Shown: positions 18,383 to 27,340, counted from the stretch's first letter. The stretch is DNA of 40,819 bases from Pasteurella testudinis DSM 23072 (GCF_900176075.1 NZ_FWWV01000012.1:1-40819); one strand, 5' to 3'. Notes: a model not told the origin generated them from the letters alone. Numbers and translations are program-made.

Positions 18383-18862
18383 TTAGAGAACAAATGGCGC
18401 ACAGCATTGTTTAAATTTTTTACTTGAGCCGCATAGGCAGGGCTGTTTCATACTTGGATAGCGTTCTTGTGTCGGGTCAAGAAAATACCAACGTTGATTA
18501 ATCCAAACAAAAGTGGAAAGCTCGTGATGTGCTTGTCGCCCTGCGGCGGTTTGATAAAACGCCTTGAATTCCACTTGCGCATGAATTTTGCCGATTTTCG
18601 GCTGGTGCTGCACAATCTCAAGCCCTGTCCATTGGGTTTGCTGCGCCCAGTGTAACATCGCCGCTTGATTCAAGTGCGGTTGTTGCGCCGGCACGGTGGT
18701 GGCAACCAAATACGCTATTTTTTGCAATACATAAGCCGCATAGCGTGAACGCATCAGTTGTTCGGCGGTTTGCGCAATGCTTGTTTCTTGATGTAATGGT
18801 TGACAGCAATCTTGATAGGATTGCGCGGATTGGCAAGGACAGGGTAAATCAGCACAAGTCAT
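18383..18862 (-). CDS. ychJ: YchJ family SEC-C motif protein
   Basis: This 159-residue protein belongs to the YchJ (UPF0225) family. It has a SEC-C type zinc-binding motif at each end: [13 protein letters not shown] at residues 8-20 and [13 protein letters not shown] at residues 142-154. Between them is an NTF2-like domain with [12 protein letters not shown] and a conserved WTGLEI segment. The molecular function is unknown. It lies about 60 bases after the tRNA-Arg gene on the same strand and could be transcribed with the tRNA cluster by read-through. Confidence 0.92.
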   Translation of the reverse strand: MTCADLPCPCQSAQSYQDCCQPLHQETSIAQTAEQLMRSRYAAYVLQKIAYLVATTVPAQQPHLNQAAMLHWAQQTQWTGLEIVQHQPKIGKIHAQVEFKAFYQTAAGRQAHHELSTFVWINQRWYFLDPTQERYPSMKQPCLCGSSKKFKQCCAPFVL

Positions 18863-18922
18863 CAGAATAACATTATCAATAAACGGGAAATTTGCTGAAA
18901 AGCGAGAATTAAGAAGAAAAAA

Positions 18923-18999
18923 TGGCGCATCCGAGAGGATTCGAACCTCTGACCGCTCGGTTCGTAGCCGAGTACTCTATCCAGCTGAGCTACGGATGC
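18923..18999 (-). tRNA. tRNA-Arg(ACG), second copy
   Basis: On the minus strand the acceptor arms GCATCCG and CGGATGC close a full cloverleaf, the anticodon stem CTCGG/CCGAG holds the loop CTACGAA with anticodon ACG, and CCA is encoded. The ACG anticodon is expected to be edited to ICG by TadA. The sequence is identical to the copy at 19063-19139. Confidence 0.97.
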
Positions 19000-19062
19000 G
19001 TCGTTTGATATGTTAAACCTGTCATTTTTCCTTTGGCAAATTAACGAGAGTAAGCGTTAAAA

Positions 19063-19139
19063 TGGCGCATCCGAGAGGATTCGAACCTCTGACCGCTCGG
19101 TTCGTAGCCGAGTACTCTATCCAGCTGAGCTACGGATGC
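19063..19139 (-). tRNA. tRNA-Arg(ACG), first copy
   Basis: Identical to the neighbouring copy across its 77 bases, with anticodon ACG and encoded CCA. The spacers differ. It follows tRNA-Ser(GCT) by 10 bases, in the same order as the serV-argV cluster of Escherichia coli. Confidence 0.97.
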
Positions 19140-19149
19140 GCAGAACAAA

Positions 19150-19239
19150 TGGCGGTGAGAGAGGGATTCGAACCCTCGATACAGTTTCCCGTATACACCC
19201 TTAGCAGGGGTGCGCCTTCAGCCTCTCGGCCATCTCACC
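19150..19239 (-). tRNA. tRNA-Ser(GCT)
   Basis: The 90-base gene has the long variable arm of serine tRNAs. The acceptor arms GGTGAGA and TCTCACC pair, the anticodon loop CTGCTAA carries GCT, and CCA is encoded. It is first in the tRNA transcript. Confidence 0.97.
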
Positions 19240-19258
19240 GCAATCGGTTTGAGCGCAC

Positions 19259-19286
19259 ATAATACGGTTTTCGGAAAATATGTCAA
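19259..19286 (-). promoter_or_regulatory. Sigma-70 promoter of the tRNA cluster
   Basis: On the minus strand TTGACA (19281-19286) is separated by 16 bases from TATTAT (19259-19264). A GC-rich discriminator, GTGCGC, follows, as expected for a stringently controlled stable-RNA promoter. Confidence 0.85.
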
Positions 19287-19303
19287 TTGCTTTTTTAACC
19301 GAA

Positions 19304-19370
19304 ACCGCACTTTTACCTTTTTTCGCATTCGTTTGCTTGATTTGCAAACAATTCTTGTCGAAAGTGCGGT
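19304..19370. repeat. Inverted USS pair between rep and the tRNA cluster
   Basis: ACCGCACTT (19304-19312) and AAGTGCGGT (about 19362-19370) flank a smaller hairpin, GTTTGC (19331-19336) and GCAAAC (19344-19349). The structure lies right after rep on the minus strand and may terminate or protect its transcript. No clear T run is present. Confidence 0.5.
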
Positions 19371-21388
19371 CAGCTTTTGCGCTTTAACAGCGCTTTTAAA
19401 TTGGAAACATGGCTGCTGGTTTTTTGCTCGATTTGCTGGCTGGTGAGCGGCGGTTTATCCCGCTCCCATTGCAGATCATCTTGCGGCAGTTCGAGTAAAA
19501 AGCGGCTGGCTTCGGGACGGATTAACTCGCCGTATTGCCGCCGTTCCTTGCATAACGAAAAAGTCAGCTCCTGCTGAGCACGGGTGATGCCGACATAGGC
19601 TAAGCGCCGCTCTTCTTCCACGTTGTCTTCGTCGATACTGGTCTGGTGCGGCAAAATCCCTTCTTCCATGCCGACCAGATAAACATACGGAAATTCCAAG
19701 CCTTTTGAGGCGTGCAGCGTCATCAGTTGCACCTGATCGCTGTCGTCATCGTCTTCGCCGCGTTCCAGCATATCGCGCAGGGTTAAGCGTGTTACCACCT
19801 GATTTAACGTCATGGCGTCGTTATATTCATCACCGCGCAACATACCGGCGACCCACTCGAACAGCGTGGCGACGTTTTTGCTTTGCATTTCCGCCTGTGC
19901 CGGGCTGGCGGCGTGTTCAAACAGGTATTCCTGATATTGCAAGGCGGATAACATCTCGCGCACCGCACTTTCCGGCTCGCTGCGCAGCGCTTGATCGTTC
20001 AGCTCGACAATCCAACGGGCGAAATTTTGCAACGCTTGATAAGCGCGCGGTGTCAGGCGTTGAATCAGTTCAAATTCGAAAACGGCGGCGAACAGGCTGA
20101 TCTGTTTCTCTTGCGCCAGTTGTCCCAATTTTTCTAAGGTTGCGGTGCCGATTTCGCGTTTCGGGGTGTTCACAATGCGCAGAAATGCCGCATCGTCATC
20201 TTGATTCACCACCAAGCGCAGATACGCCATCATGTCCTTGATTTCCGCCCGTGAAAAAAATGACGTGCCGCCGGAAATTTTATACGGAATGCGATTCTGC
20301 ATCAGCATTTTTTCCAGCAAACGCGATTGGTGGTTGCCACGATACAAAATGGCATAATCTTTATATTGGGTTTTGCGGATAAAACGGTGCGCCACCAGCT
20401 CGGCAACAATCCGTTCCGCTTCGTGTTCTTCGTTTTTCGCTTCGATTACCTGTAGTTTTTCGCCGTTATCCAAGGTGGAAAACAGTTTTTTATCAAACAC
20501 ATGATCGTTGTTATCGATCAAAATATTGGCGGCGTGCAAAATACGTTGGGTCGAGCGGTAATTTTGTTCTAATTTAATCACTTCCAACTGCGGGAAATCG
20601 TCACGCAGGCGGATCATATTTTGCGGACGCGCGCCACGCCACGAGTAGATCGACTGATCGTCATCGCCGACCACGGTAAAACGCGCCTGTTCGCCGACCA
20701 GCAGTTTGATCAGCTCATATTGGCTGGTGTTGGTGTCTTGGTATTCGTCCACCAACAGATAGCGGATTTTCTCCTGCCAGCGCAGACGAACGTCGGGATA
20801 TTGTTGAAACAGCAAGGTCGGCAGCATAATCAAATCATCAAAATCGAGTGCATTGTAAGCACGGATTTGAGTGTGATATTGCTCGTAGCACAACGCAAAT
20901 AAAATCTCTTTTTGCCCGTCGGCAATGCCTTTGGCACGTTCCGGCAGAATCAGATCGTTTTTCCAGTTGGAAATGGTATGCAGCAATTCGTTCAACAGAT
21001 CTTTATCGCCCTTTAAATACGGTTCGGTCAGCTCTTTCAGCAGCGCCAGTTGGTCGTGTTGATCGAACAGGGTGATGTTGGCTTTATAGCCCAAAGTGCG
21101 GTATTCGCGTTTGATAATATCGAAGCCGAGCGTATGAAAAGTGGAAACCGTCAAGCCTTTACTGGCTTGTTTGCCGATCGAGTGCGCCACCCGCTCTTTC
21201 ATTTCACGGGCGGCTTTGTTGGTGAAAGTTACCGCCGCGATCTGTTTCGGCAGATAACCGCACTTTGCAATCAGATGGGCGATTTTGTTGATAATCACCC
21301 GAGTTTTGCCCGAACCGGCGCCGGCAAGCACTAAGCAAGGCCCGTTGACATATTCGACGGCGTTTTGTTGTTGCGGATTGAGTTTCAT
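19370..21388 (-). CDS. rep: ATP-dependent DNA helicase Rep
   Basis: Rep is a 3'-to-5' superfamily 1A helicase that clears proteins from DNA ahead of replication forks and helps restart them. The 672 residues match the family length. Walker A AGAGSGKT is at residues 22-29, motif Ia reads [10 protein letters not shown], Walker B is [10 protein letters not shown], motif [16 protein letters not shown], motif IV EQNYRST, motif [15 protein letters not shown] and motif VI VGITRAQ. UvrD is similar, but the N-terminus and length favour Rep. It is followed by tRNA genes and lies 3 nt after the small lipoprotein gene. Confidence 0.96.
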   Translation of the reverse strand: MKLNPQQQNAVEYVNGPCLVLAGAGSGKTRVIINKIAHLIAKCGYLPKQIAAVTFTNKAAREMKERVAHSIGKQASKGLTVSTFHTLGFDIIKREYRTLGYKANITLFDQHDQLALLKELTEPYLKGDKDLLNELLHTISNWKNDLILPERAKGIADGQKEILFALCYEQYHTQIRAYNALDFDDLIMLPTLLFQQYPDVRLRWQEKIRYLLVDEYQDTNTSQYELIKLLVGEQARFTVVGDDDQSIYSWRGARPQNMIRLRDDFPQLEVIKLEQNYRSTQRILHAANILIDNNDHVFDKKLFSTLDNGEKLQVIEAKNEEHEAERIVAELVAHRFIRKTQYKDYAILYRGNHQSRLLEKMLMQNRIPYKISGGTSFFSRAEIKDMMAYLRLVVNQDDDAAFLRIVNTPKREIGTATLEKLGQLAQEKQISLFAAVFEFELIQRLTPRAYQALQNFARWIVELNDQALRSEPESAVREMLSALQYQEYLFEHAASPAQAEMQSKNVATLFEWVAGMLRGDEYNDAMTLNQVVTRLTLRDMLERGEDDDDSDQVQLMTLHASKGLEFPYVYLVGMEEGILPHQTSIDEDNVEEERRLAYVGITRAQQELTFSLCKERRQYGELIRPEASRFLLELPQDDLQWERDKPPLTSQQIEQKTSSHVSNLKALLKRKS

Positions 21389-21391
21389 CGG

Positions 21392-21604
21392 TTAATCCTG
21401 CGCAAGGGCATAAGGCAAAAGTGCGGTATCCAAAATAAACGACAGCGGCAGATCCAAAATCGGCAAGCCCCAACTTTTCGCCATTTCATAATCGTATTTC
21501 ACGCCGGCATAGGCGCTATAGGGCTGGCTAGGATTGATCAAAGCCACAATCGTGCCGCAGCCGCCGAGAGACAGACAAAATAGTAGTAAAATCAGTTTAT
21601 ACAT
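21392..21604 (-). CDS. Small lipoprotein, YceK/YidQ (DUF1375) family
   Basis: The 70-residue product begins with a signal peptide ending in LGGC, so Cys16 should be lipidated. The mature part contains [15 protein letters not shown] and [15 protein letters not shown], both typical of the DUF1375 family (YceK, YidQ), which are outer-membrane-directed lipoproteins of unknown role. The gene ends 3 nt before rep and may share its transcript, though no functional link is apparent. The 3' end carries one USS. Confidence 0.85.
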   Translation of the reverse strand: MYKLILLLFCLSLGGCGTIVALINPSQPYSAYAGVKYDYEMAKSWGLPILDLPLSFILDTALLPYALAQD

Positions 21605-21653
21605 AGCGGTTTATCTTTGTTCAAAAACGGTATTATAAAGCAAAGTGGCTTTT

Positions 21654-21968
21654 TTAGCGTATTGAAAGATGCGCAGAGCGGTTGGTTTTTGCCAACATCA
21701 TTAATAAACTGTCGAGGGTAAATTTTCCGATTTTCCGATTGACCATATCTGAAATCCTAGGGCGGCTGACGCCTAAAATTGCAGCGGCTTCAGCTTGTTT
21801 TAATTGATTTTCCCGAATCCAGTCGTCCATTGCCTCAACAAGCAGCAGTTTCATTTCGATAATAGCCCGACTATGCGCTTTTAAGGTTGCCGCTTCACCG
21901 GCGGAAAAGCCGAGATCAAGAAAAATATTGCCGTTGGCAGGGGTAATATGGCTAATTTTAGTGTCCAT
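21654..21968 (-). CDS. XRE-family antitoxin, HigA-like
   Basis: This 104-residue protein has one helix-turn-helix of the Cro/C1 type at residues 57-78 (KQAEAAAILGVSRPRISDMV) and an N-terminal helical region. It matches the short XRE regulators that accompany phage-Gp49-like HigB toxins. It should neutralise the toxin and repress the operon. Its ATG lies 11 bases inside the toxin gene, with GGAGA inside the toxin reading frame, so translation of the two is coupled. The toxin-first order is typical of HigBA modules. Confidence 0.85.
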   Translation of the reverse strand: MDTKISHITPANGNIFLDLGFSAGEAATLKAHSRAIIEMKLLLVEAMDDWIRENQLKQAEAAAILGVSRPRISDMVNRKIGKFTLDSLLMMLAKTNRSAHLSIR

Positions 21969-22314
21969 TTTCTATCTCCAGTAGAGCGTGATAACGTTTT
22001 TTAATTATATTGAGATCTTGTGGGCTCGTTTTTTGTGTTTTTTTCTGAAATACATGTAAAACGTAAATCCGTTCAGCGAATTTAGCGACATAAATTAATC
22101 GAAATGCGCCATGATTATCACGTTGTCGAATTTCAATGATGCCATGACCAAGATTTGACATTGGTTTGTAATCTCTAGGACTTAATCCTTGTTGCACAAG
22201 ATCCAAATCGTGACCTAGCTCTGCTTTTATGCTATTGGGAAAGCGCCTTAACGTGTCTAATGTTGTTCCCAGCCAGGCAATATCTTTCCGTCCATTTCGC
22301 TTTTTGTATAAAAT
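21958..22314 (-). CDS. HigB/Gp49-like toxin, start codon non-standard
   Basis: HigB toxins of the RelE superfamily cleave mRNA on the ribosome. The C-terminal part is intact, with GAFRLIYVAKF, VLHVFQKKTQKT and a final KKRYHALL. A conventional start is available only at TTG (22204-22206), giving 82 residues and losing the N-terminal helices. The frame stays open 36 codons further and encodes the expected KDIAWLGTTLDTLRRF segment, giving 118 residues if translation starts at ATT (22312-22314), six bases after AAAGG. An in-frame stop lies three codons above that. Either an AUU start is used or the ATG has mutated. It overlaps the antitoxin gene by 11 bases. Confidence 0.75.
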   Translation of the reverse strand: MLYKKRNGRKDIAWLGTTLDTLRRFPNSIKAELGHDLDLVQQGLSPRDYKPMSNLGHGIIEIRQRDNHGAFRLIYVAKFAERIYVLHVFQKKTQKTSPQDLNIIKKRYHALLEIENGH

Positions 22315-22524
22315 TTTATACCTTTATTCACTCAATACGCAAGTCAGTAAAGATTATTTATGGCTTCAAATAAAGTATTGGGCTGAAAAAGTGCGGTTTA
22401 GCTTCCATAAATGGACTTTAAAGCGGTTAAAACATGAAAGCAGATTCGGCGAGATAAGTACTTAAGCATTACTTAATTTCTTTCTGGTTTAATGTAGGCT
22501 AAGTTAATCGGAAAGGAGATAAAA

Positions 22525-22821
22525 ATGAAAAATATTCAATCTTGGCTGCAAAACGGTAAGCAAAAAATGGCGGCGATGTGGCAGGCGCAGGTCGAGAAAT
22601 TGCAAAAGAGCGGTCTTGCGGCAAAATTGCTTGGCGTGACGGGATTGGCGCTGACAATGGTGTTGCTGTTTACTTTTGGCGCGGTAGTATTTGTGTTGTC
22701 GGGATTGTTGCTGTTGATTGCCGCCGTGCAGCTGTTATTGGGTAAACAACCGGAGTTGGTGCCGAATGAGGTGATTATTGAGACCACGGCGGTGGAAAAG
22801 GAGCTCTACAAGTCGCCTTAA
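22525..22821 (+). CDS. Small membrane protein of unknown function
   Basis: I do not recognise a named family for this 98-residue product. The first 33 residues are amphipathic and Lys/Gln-rich. A hydrophobic region at about 34-72 is long enough for two membrane-spanning helices, and the last 25 residues are acidic and polar. A strong GGAAAGGAGAT ribosome-binding site precedes the ATG, so it is very likely translated. It stands alone between the toxin-antitoxin operon and the convergent nitroreductase gene. A perfect USS-derived hairpin follows at 22841. Confidence 0.75.
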   Translation: MKNIQSWLQNGKQKMAAMWQAQVEKLQKSGLAAKLLGVTGLALTMVLLFTFGAVVFVLSGLLLLIAAVQLLLGKQPELVPNEVIIETTAVEKELYKSP

Positions 22822-22840
22822 TCAGCAACGGATTGGCTAA

Positions 22841-22858
22841 ACCGCACTAAAGTGCGGT
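22841..22858. repeat. USS-derived palindrome between convergent genes
   Basis: ACCGCAC (22841-22847) and GTGCGGT (22852-22858) form a stem with the loop TAAA. Only the right arm is an exact USS. There is no T run, so it is at most a weak bidirectional terminator. Confidence 0.7.
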
Positions 22859-22863
22859 ATGAC

Positions 22864-23592
22864 TTAAATCTGACGATAAACCTGTGTAAACGGCAGGCGG
22901 AAGCGATCGCCCCAGATGCCTCTGTTTCCGTCACGGATACCGCAGACTACGATCATATTGATTTCGGCGCCGCGTGGTAATTTGAGGATCCGCTTGACCA
23001 TGCGGCTGTCGAGCCCTTCCAACGGACAAGTGTCGTAGCCTTGTTCCGCCATAGCCAGCATAAAGGTTTGTGCGGCGAGGGCGCAGCTTTTGTGGGTGAC
23101 GATGCGCAAATCGGCTTCGGATACGTTGGTGGTAATCGGGCGGAACAGTCCGATAGTGTGCGCGATCAGTTTGTGTAGGATACCCAACAGCCCGAAACCG
23201 CGCGCATACAGAAACGGCATCAGTTTTGCATAATAGCGTTCCAATTTTTGCAAGCGGCCGGCTTGGTTTTCCGGCGGCGTGTAGCGTTTTAGGTTGTCAC
23301 GGTTGAATGCCAAGACGGTTTGCGCACGCTCGCGGTATAAATCCTGGCGAGTGGCGAACACCACCATTTGTTGCGCGCTGGTGGCGGCGTTCTGGCTGAG
23401 GCAGGCTTCGGCAAGTTGCGTAAGTGCGGTTTTGTCGGTGATGTGATAAAACTCATACAGTTGCATATTCGAGCTGCTCGGCGCCAGTTGTGCCAATTGC
23501 AGACAGTAGCGCACTTTTTCAGTGTCGAGTGCTTTATCGGCGGCATAATGGCGCACCGCGCGGCGGTGGTTCAGCATTTCGTGCAGTTGCAT
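22864..23592 (-). CDS. Nitroreductase family flavoprotein
   Basis: The 242-residue product fits the FMN-dependent nitroreductase family. It has an N-terminal HRRAVRHYAADK (FMN phosphate contact), LAPSSSNMQLYEFY at residues 36-49, and a C-terminal QTFMLAMAEQGYDTCPLEG region contacting the flavin. Such enzymes reduce nitroaromatics, quinones or enones with NAD(P)H in the cytosol; the natural substrate is unknown. It is somewhat longer than typical NfsB-type proteins because of an inserted region near residues 110-150. GAGGAAA precedes the ATG. It appears monocistronic. Confidence 0.88.
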   Translation of the reverse strand: MQLHEMLNHRRAVRHYAADKALDTEKVRYCLQLAQLAPSSSNMQLYEFYHITDKTALTQLAEACLSQNAATSAQQMVVFATRQDLYRERAQTVLAFNRDNLKRYTPPENQAGRLQKLERYYAKLMPFLYARGFGLLGILHKLIAHTIGLFRPITTNVSEADLRIVTHKSCALAAQTFMLAMAEQGYDTCPLEGLDSRMVKRILKLPRGAEINMIVVCGIRDGNRGIWGDRFRLPFTQVYRQI

Positions 23593-23748
23593 GACGTTTC
23601 CTCAGCAGATGATTAAGCGGACAAACCTGCGGCTATCTTACACGGCTTTGTTCTTTTCGGCTATCGTCGGTTGCGCAGACGGCCACCGCACTTTTAGCGT
23701 TGGCTGGCGGAGGCGAGGGCAGAGCGGGAGTATAAACGCTGATTCGGC

Positions 23749-23775
23749 AAAAAGGCTTCGGAAAAACCGAAGCCT
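23749..23775 (-). terminator. Terminator of the tartrate dehydratase gene
   Basis: GGCTTCGG (23754-23761) and CCGAAGCC (23767-23774) form an 8-bp stem. On the minus strand, T residues follow the stem. It lies 35 bases past the end of the dehydratase gene. Confidence 0.8.
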
Positions 23776-23809
23776 GTCTGTTTTGCGTTGCAGCTGCGCT
23801 TTATTCCGC

Positions 23810-24973
23810 TTATTCCGCCAATTCCCGCATCACCTTAATCAAATCCGCTTTGCCTTCGAAACCGATGCCCGGTAATTCCGGCATGACGATATGCCCGTCT
23901 TCCACTTGGACGGAATCAGGGAAACCGCCGTAAGGCTGGAACAGATCCGGATAGCTTTCGTTTCCGCCCAATCCCAGACCGGCGGCGATATTCAATGACA
24001 TTTGGTGTCCGCCGTGCGGAATGCAGCGTGACGGCGACCAACCGGCTTGTTTGACCACCTCTAACGTTCTGAGATATTCAACCAAGCCATAGGAAAGAGC
24101 GCAGTCGAATTGCAGATAATCACGATCCGGACGCATGCCGCCGTAACGTAACAAATTGCGTGCTTCATGATGTGAAAATAAATTCTCTCCGGTCGCCATC
24201 GTGCCGGGATAAAATTCAGCCAGCGCCGCTTGCAAAGCATAATCCAGTGGATCACCGGCTTCTTCATACCAAAACAACGGATATTCACGCAACATTTTGG
24301 CGTAAGCAATTGCGGTTTCCAAATCAAAGCGGCCATTGGCGTCAACAGCCAATTGGGCTTCATCACCGATTTCTTGCAATACCGCTTCAACACGGCGTTG
24401 ATCCTCTTCCAAAGACGCACCGCCGATTTTCATTTTCACCACATTGTAGCCGCGGTTGAGATAGCCGCGCATTTCCTGGCGTAAGGCTTTCAAATCTTTC
24501 CCCGGATAGTAATAACCGCCTGCCGCATACACAAATACGCGCGGATTGGCTTGGATCCCTTCTCGTTCCGCCAATAAATGAAAGAGCGGTTTTTGCGCGA
24601 TTTTTGCGACCACATCCCAAATAGCCATGTCCAACGTGCCGACTGCGACAGAACGCTCTCCGTGTCCTCCCGGTTTTTCATTCGTCATCATCACATTCCA
24701 GATACGGTGCGGATCGAGATTATCACCGTTATCATTCAGCAGGCTTTGCGGATCTGCTTGCAGAATCCGATTGCGAAAACGGTCGCGAATCAATCCGCCT
24801 TGCCCATAGCGACCGTTTGAATTGAAACCGTAGCCGACAACACGGCGGCCGTCGATCACCACATCGGTCACCACCGCCACTAAGCTGCTGGTCATTTGGC
24901 TGAAATCAATATAAGCATTCCGAATCGGAGAAGAGATCGGTTTGGTTACTTCGAGAATATCTACAATACGCAT
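23810..24973 (-). CDS. tarD: D(-)-tartrate dehydratase, enolase superfamily (TarD-like)
   Basis: The 387-residue product closely resembles TarD of Bradyrhizobium, which dehydrates D(-)-tartrate to oxaloacetate. The superfamily residues line up with a two-residue offset: KxK at 180-182 (acid/base Lys182), metal ligands Asp211, Glu237 and Glu263, and His320 in CIPHGGHQ. Long stretches such as RVFVYAAGGYYYPGK and LFQPYGGFPD agree with TarD rather than with mandelate racemase. GGAGG precedes the ATG. A LysR gene is divergent, which suggests substrate-induced control. No tartrate transporter is beside it. It has no USS and is not a usual Pasteurellaceae gene, so acquisition is likely. Confidence 0.85.
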   Translation of the reverse strand: MRIVDILEVTKPISSPIRNAYIDFSQMTSSLVAVVTDVVIDGRRVVGYGFNSNGRYGQGGLIRDRFRNRILQADPQSLLNDNGDNLDPHRIWNVMMTNEKPGGHGERSVAVGTLDMAIWDVVAKIAQKPLFHLLAEREGIQANPRVFVYAAGGYYYPGKDLKALRQEMRGYLNRGYNVVKMKIGGASLEEDQRRVEAVLQEIGDEAQLAVDANGRFDLETAIAYAKMLREYPLFWYEEAGDPLDYALQAALAEFYPGTMATGENLFSHHEARNLLRYGGMRPDRDYLQFDCALSYGLVEYLRTLEVVKQAGWSPSRCIPHGGHQMSLNIAAGLGLGGNESYPDLFQPYGGFPDSVQVEDGHIVMPELPGIGFEGKADLIKVMRELAE

Positions 24974-25013
24974 ATTGCCTCCGTTTATTTCAATGATGTC
25001 ATTTAAGAATCTA

Positions 25014-25028
25014 ATGCATAATTTGCAT
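25014..25028. promoter_or_regulatory. Candidate LysR operator (T-N11-A)
   Basis: ATGCA (25014-25018), TAATT, TGCAT (25024-25028) is a perfect inverted repeat containing T-N11-A, the LysR box pattern. It is 41 bases upstream of the dehydratase start and 115 bases upstream of the regulator start. Confidence 0.55.
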
Positions 25029-25142
25029 AAAAAACGTTTGGCAGCGAGACAAGGTTGGATTTTATCTATCTTGTTTACTGCGCTATGTAAAAATATTAAG
25101 ATTAAGCGAAAGATTCGTCCAATGTTAATCAGGAATATTGTA

Positions 25143-26084
25143 ATGCAAAATCGTCATAACTTGGAGTTGGCATGGTTGAAAGATTGTATCGCGTTGGCCG
25201 ATAAACTTAACTTTTCACAAGCGGCAGCGCTGCGCTATATTACCCAATCGGCATTCAGCCGCAGAATTCAATCGCTTGAGGAGTGGGTCGGCACACCGCT
25301 CTTTATCCGCAACCGGCGTAATGTGGCATTGACCCGTGCCGGTGAAATGTTCTGCAAAAAAGCGCCTGATTTGATTCGTGCAATCGAGGAGCTCCGAAGT
25401 GAAGCGTTGGATATTGCAGGTGCAGGGCAACCCGATGTCGTCATTGCTGCAACGCATTCCCTGTCTTTTTCCTTTTTCCCCGAATTATTGCGCCGCCACG
25501 ATAAGCTGGCGCGTTTCGGTTCTTTCAGACTGCTCTCCGATACCTTCCAAGCCGGTGAAAGCATCTTGCAGCAAGGCAAAGCGCAATTTCTGCTTTGTCA
25601 CTATCACCCAGCCATGCAGACGAGCTTGGACAACGCACGGTTTTCCTTTATCTGTTTGGGCGGGGAGCGCTTGATTCCTTACAGCAAAACCGCCGACGGC
25701 AGCGCCGAACCGGTGTGGAAAATCGCAAGCGGAGCAAAAATCCCGTATTTATCGTTTAGTAACGAATCGGGTATGGGGCGGATTGTAGCCAATGCCGCCG
25801 CGTTAAAGCGGATTAAAAATACAATGACGGTTATTTTTACCGCCGATCTGGCGGCGACGTTACTGGCTATGGTGAAGAGCGGTGAGGGCGTGGCGTGGTT
25901 GCCGGAAAGTCTGGTGCGGCAGGATATTAAAGACGGCAACATTGTGCCGGCAGCCGAGGATTCGGCACTTTGGCTGCCGATGCAAATCCGTTTATACCGT
26001 GCGAATAGCCACATGCCGCAAGCTGTTGAAACGCTTTGGGAGATTTTTATGGAAAATCAGTCGGCGGAATGTTGTTTTCAATAA
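25143..26084 (+). CDS. LysR-family transcriptional regulator
   Basis: The 313-residue product has the LysR layout: an N-terminal winged helix-turn-helix at about residues 6-65 (LAWLKDCIALADKLNFSQAA, QSAFSRRIQSLE, GTPLFIRNRR) and a C-terminal effector-binding domain with typical SGEGVAWLPE. The ATG at 25143, eight bases after AGGA, fits the HTH position; a longer frame upstream would add 67 residues that are not LysR-like. It is divergent from the TarD-like gene with 169 bases between the starts and a T-N11-A box there, so it most likely controls the dehydratase. The effector is unproven; D-tartrate is the obvious guess. Confidence 0.9.
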   Translation: MQNRHNLELAWLKDCIALADKLNFSQAAALRYITQSAFSRRIQSLEEWVGTPLFIRNRRNVALTRAGEMFCKKAPDLIRAIEELRSEALDIAGAGQPDVVIAATHSLSFSFFPELLRRHDKLARFGSFRLLSDTFQAGESILQQGKAQFLLCHYHPAMQTSLDNARFSFICLGGERLIPYSKTADGSAEPVWKIASGAKIPYLSFSNESGMGRIVANAAALKRIKNTMTVIFTADLAATLLAMVKSGEGVAWLPESLVRQDIKDGNIVPAAEDSALWLPMQIRLYRANSHMPQAVETLWEIFMENQSAECCFQ

Positions 26085-26101
26085 ATGCTGTTTTCAATAA
26101 A

Positions 26102-26131
26102 AGAAAAAGGCCTGGAAAATTCCAAGCCTTT
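26102..26131 (-). terminator. Terminator of the rpsP-rimM-trmD-rplS operon
   Basis: AAAGGC (26106-26111) and TGGAA (26113-26117) pair with TTCCA (26120-26124) and GCCTTT (26126-26131), with one bulged pair. On the minus strand a T run follows. It also lies just after the LysR gene on the other strand and may serve both. Confidence 0.8.
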
Positions 26132-26156
26132 GTATTTGCACTGAATGCCTTGCGGA

Positions 26157-26516
<360 letters not shown>

Positions 26517-26540
26517 TTATTCCTAGATGTAACTGAATCT

Positions 26541-27287
26541 TTACTCTTGCCGTTTGATTTGATCCAACAGCACTCTCTGTTCGTCAGTCAGAGCTAGGCT
26601 CTCCAAGAGCTCAGGTCGGCGCGTCCAAGTGCGGTGCAATGACTGTTGTAACCGCCATTTGCGTATCTCCGCATGGTTGCCCGACATTAAAACCGGTGGC
26701 ACAGCCACGCCGTCTAACACTTCAGGGCGGGTATAGTGCGGACAATCGAGCAATCCGTCGGCAAAAGAATCTTCTTCTGCGGAGGCTTGCTTGCCCAACA
26801 CACCCGGAACAAAACGGGCAACGGCATCAATCAATGTCATTGCCGGCAGTTCTCCGCCGGTGAGGACATAATCCCCGACCGACCACTCTTCATCGATTTC
26901 CGCTTCAATCAAGCGTTCGTCAATGCCTTCATAACGTCCGCACACCAAAATCAAATTCTGATATTGCGACAACTGCTGCACGCCATGCTGGTCGAGTTTG
27001 CGCCCTTGCGGTGAAAGATAGATCACTTTCACTTCGCCTGCTGTTGCTGCCCGTGCCGCTTGTTTGGCGGCATGAATGGCATCACGCAACGGTTGTACCA
27101 TCATCAGCATACCCGGTCCGCCGCCGTAAGGGCGGTCATCGACCGTGTTGTGCTTATCATGGGTGAAATCGCGCGGATTCCAACATTGCACTTGCAACAG
27201 CTTGTGTTTTACAGCTCGTCCTGTGACCCCGAATTCGGTGATTGCTTTAAACATTTCAGGGAAAAGACTAATAATCCCAATCCACAT
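26541..27287 (-). CDS. trmD: tRNA (guanine-N1-)-methyltransferase
   Basis: TrmD methylates G37 of tRNAs and prevents frameshifting. The 248-residue product has the SPOUT trefoil-knot signatures: YGGGPGMLM near residue 54, [15 protein letters not shown] near 113, and the knot segment [14 protein letters not shown] near 132-145. The C-terminal domain for tRNA binding is present. It follows rimM after 53 bases in the standard rpsP-rimM-trmD-rplS order. AAGG precedes the ATG at 27285-27287. Confidence 0.98.
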   Translation of the reverse strand: MWIGIISLFPEMFKAITEFGVTGRAVKHKLLQVQCWNPRDFTHDKHNTVDDRPYGGGPGMLMMVQPLRDAIHAAKQAARAATAGEVKVIYLSPQGRKLDQHGVQQLSQYQNLILVCGRYEGIDERLIEAEIDEEWSVGDYVLTGGELPAMTLIDAVARFVPGVLGKQASAEEDSFADGLLDCPHYTRPEVLDGVAVPPVLMSGNHAEIRKWRLQQSLHRTWTRRPELLESLALTDEQRVLLDQIKRQE

Positions 27288-27340
27288 AATATGACCTTAT
27301 GCTAAAAATGTTACCGCCAAAGCGCCCACTGTTGCTGAGG

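Noticed and set aside
19062-19262. Plus-strand open frame across the tRNA genes
   Set aside because: It runs antisense through tRNA-Arg and tRNA-Ser; its protein is an artefact of conserved tRNA sequence.
22229-22465. 78-codon plus-strand frame upstream of the small membrane protein
   Set aside because: It overlaps the 5' end of the toxin gene in antisense, has no ribosome-binding site and shows no protein family features.
23591-23875. Plus-strand frame between the nitroreductase and dehydratase genes
   Set aside because: It is composed of low-complexity residues, crosses a terminator hairpin and enters the dehydratase gene in antisense.
24942-25142. Longer N-terminus for the LysR regulator
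   Set aside because: The added 67 residues are not LysR-like and would overlap the start of the dehydratase gene; the ATG at 25143 has a good ribosome-binding site.
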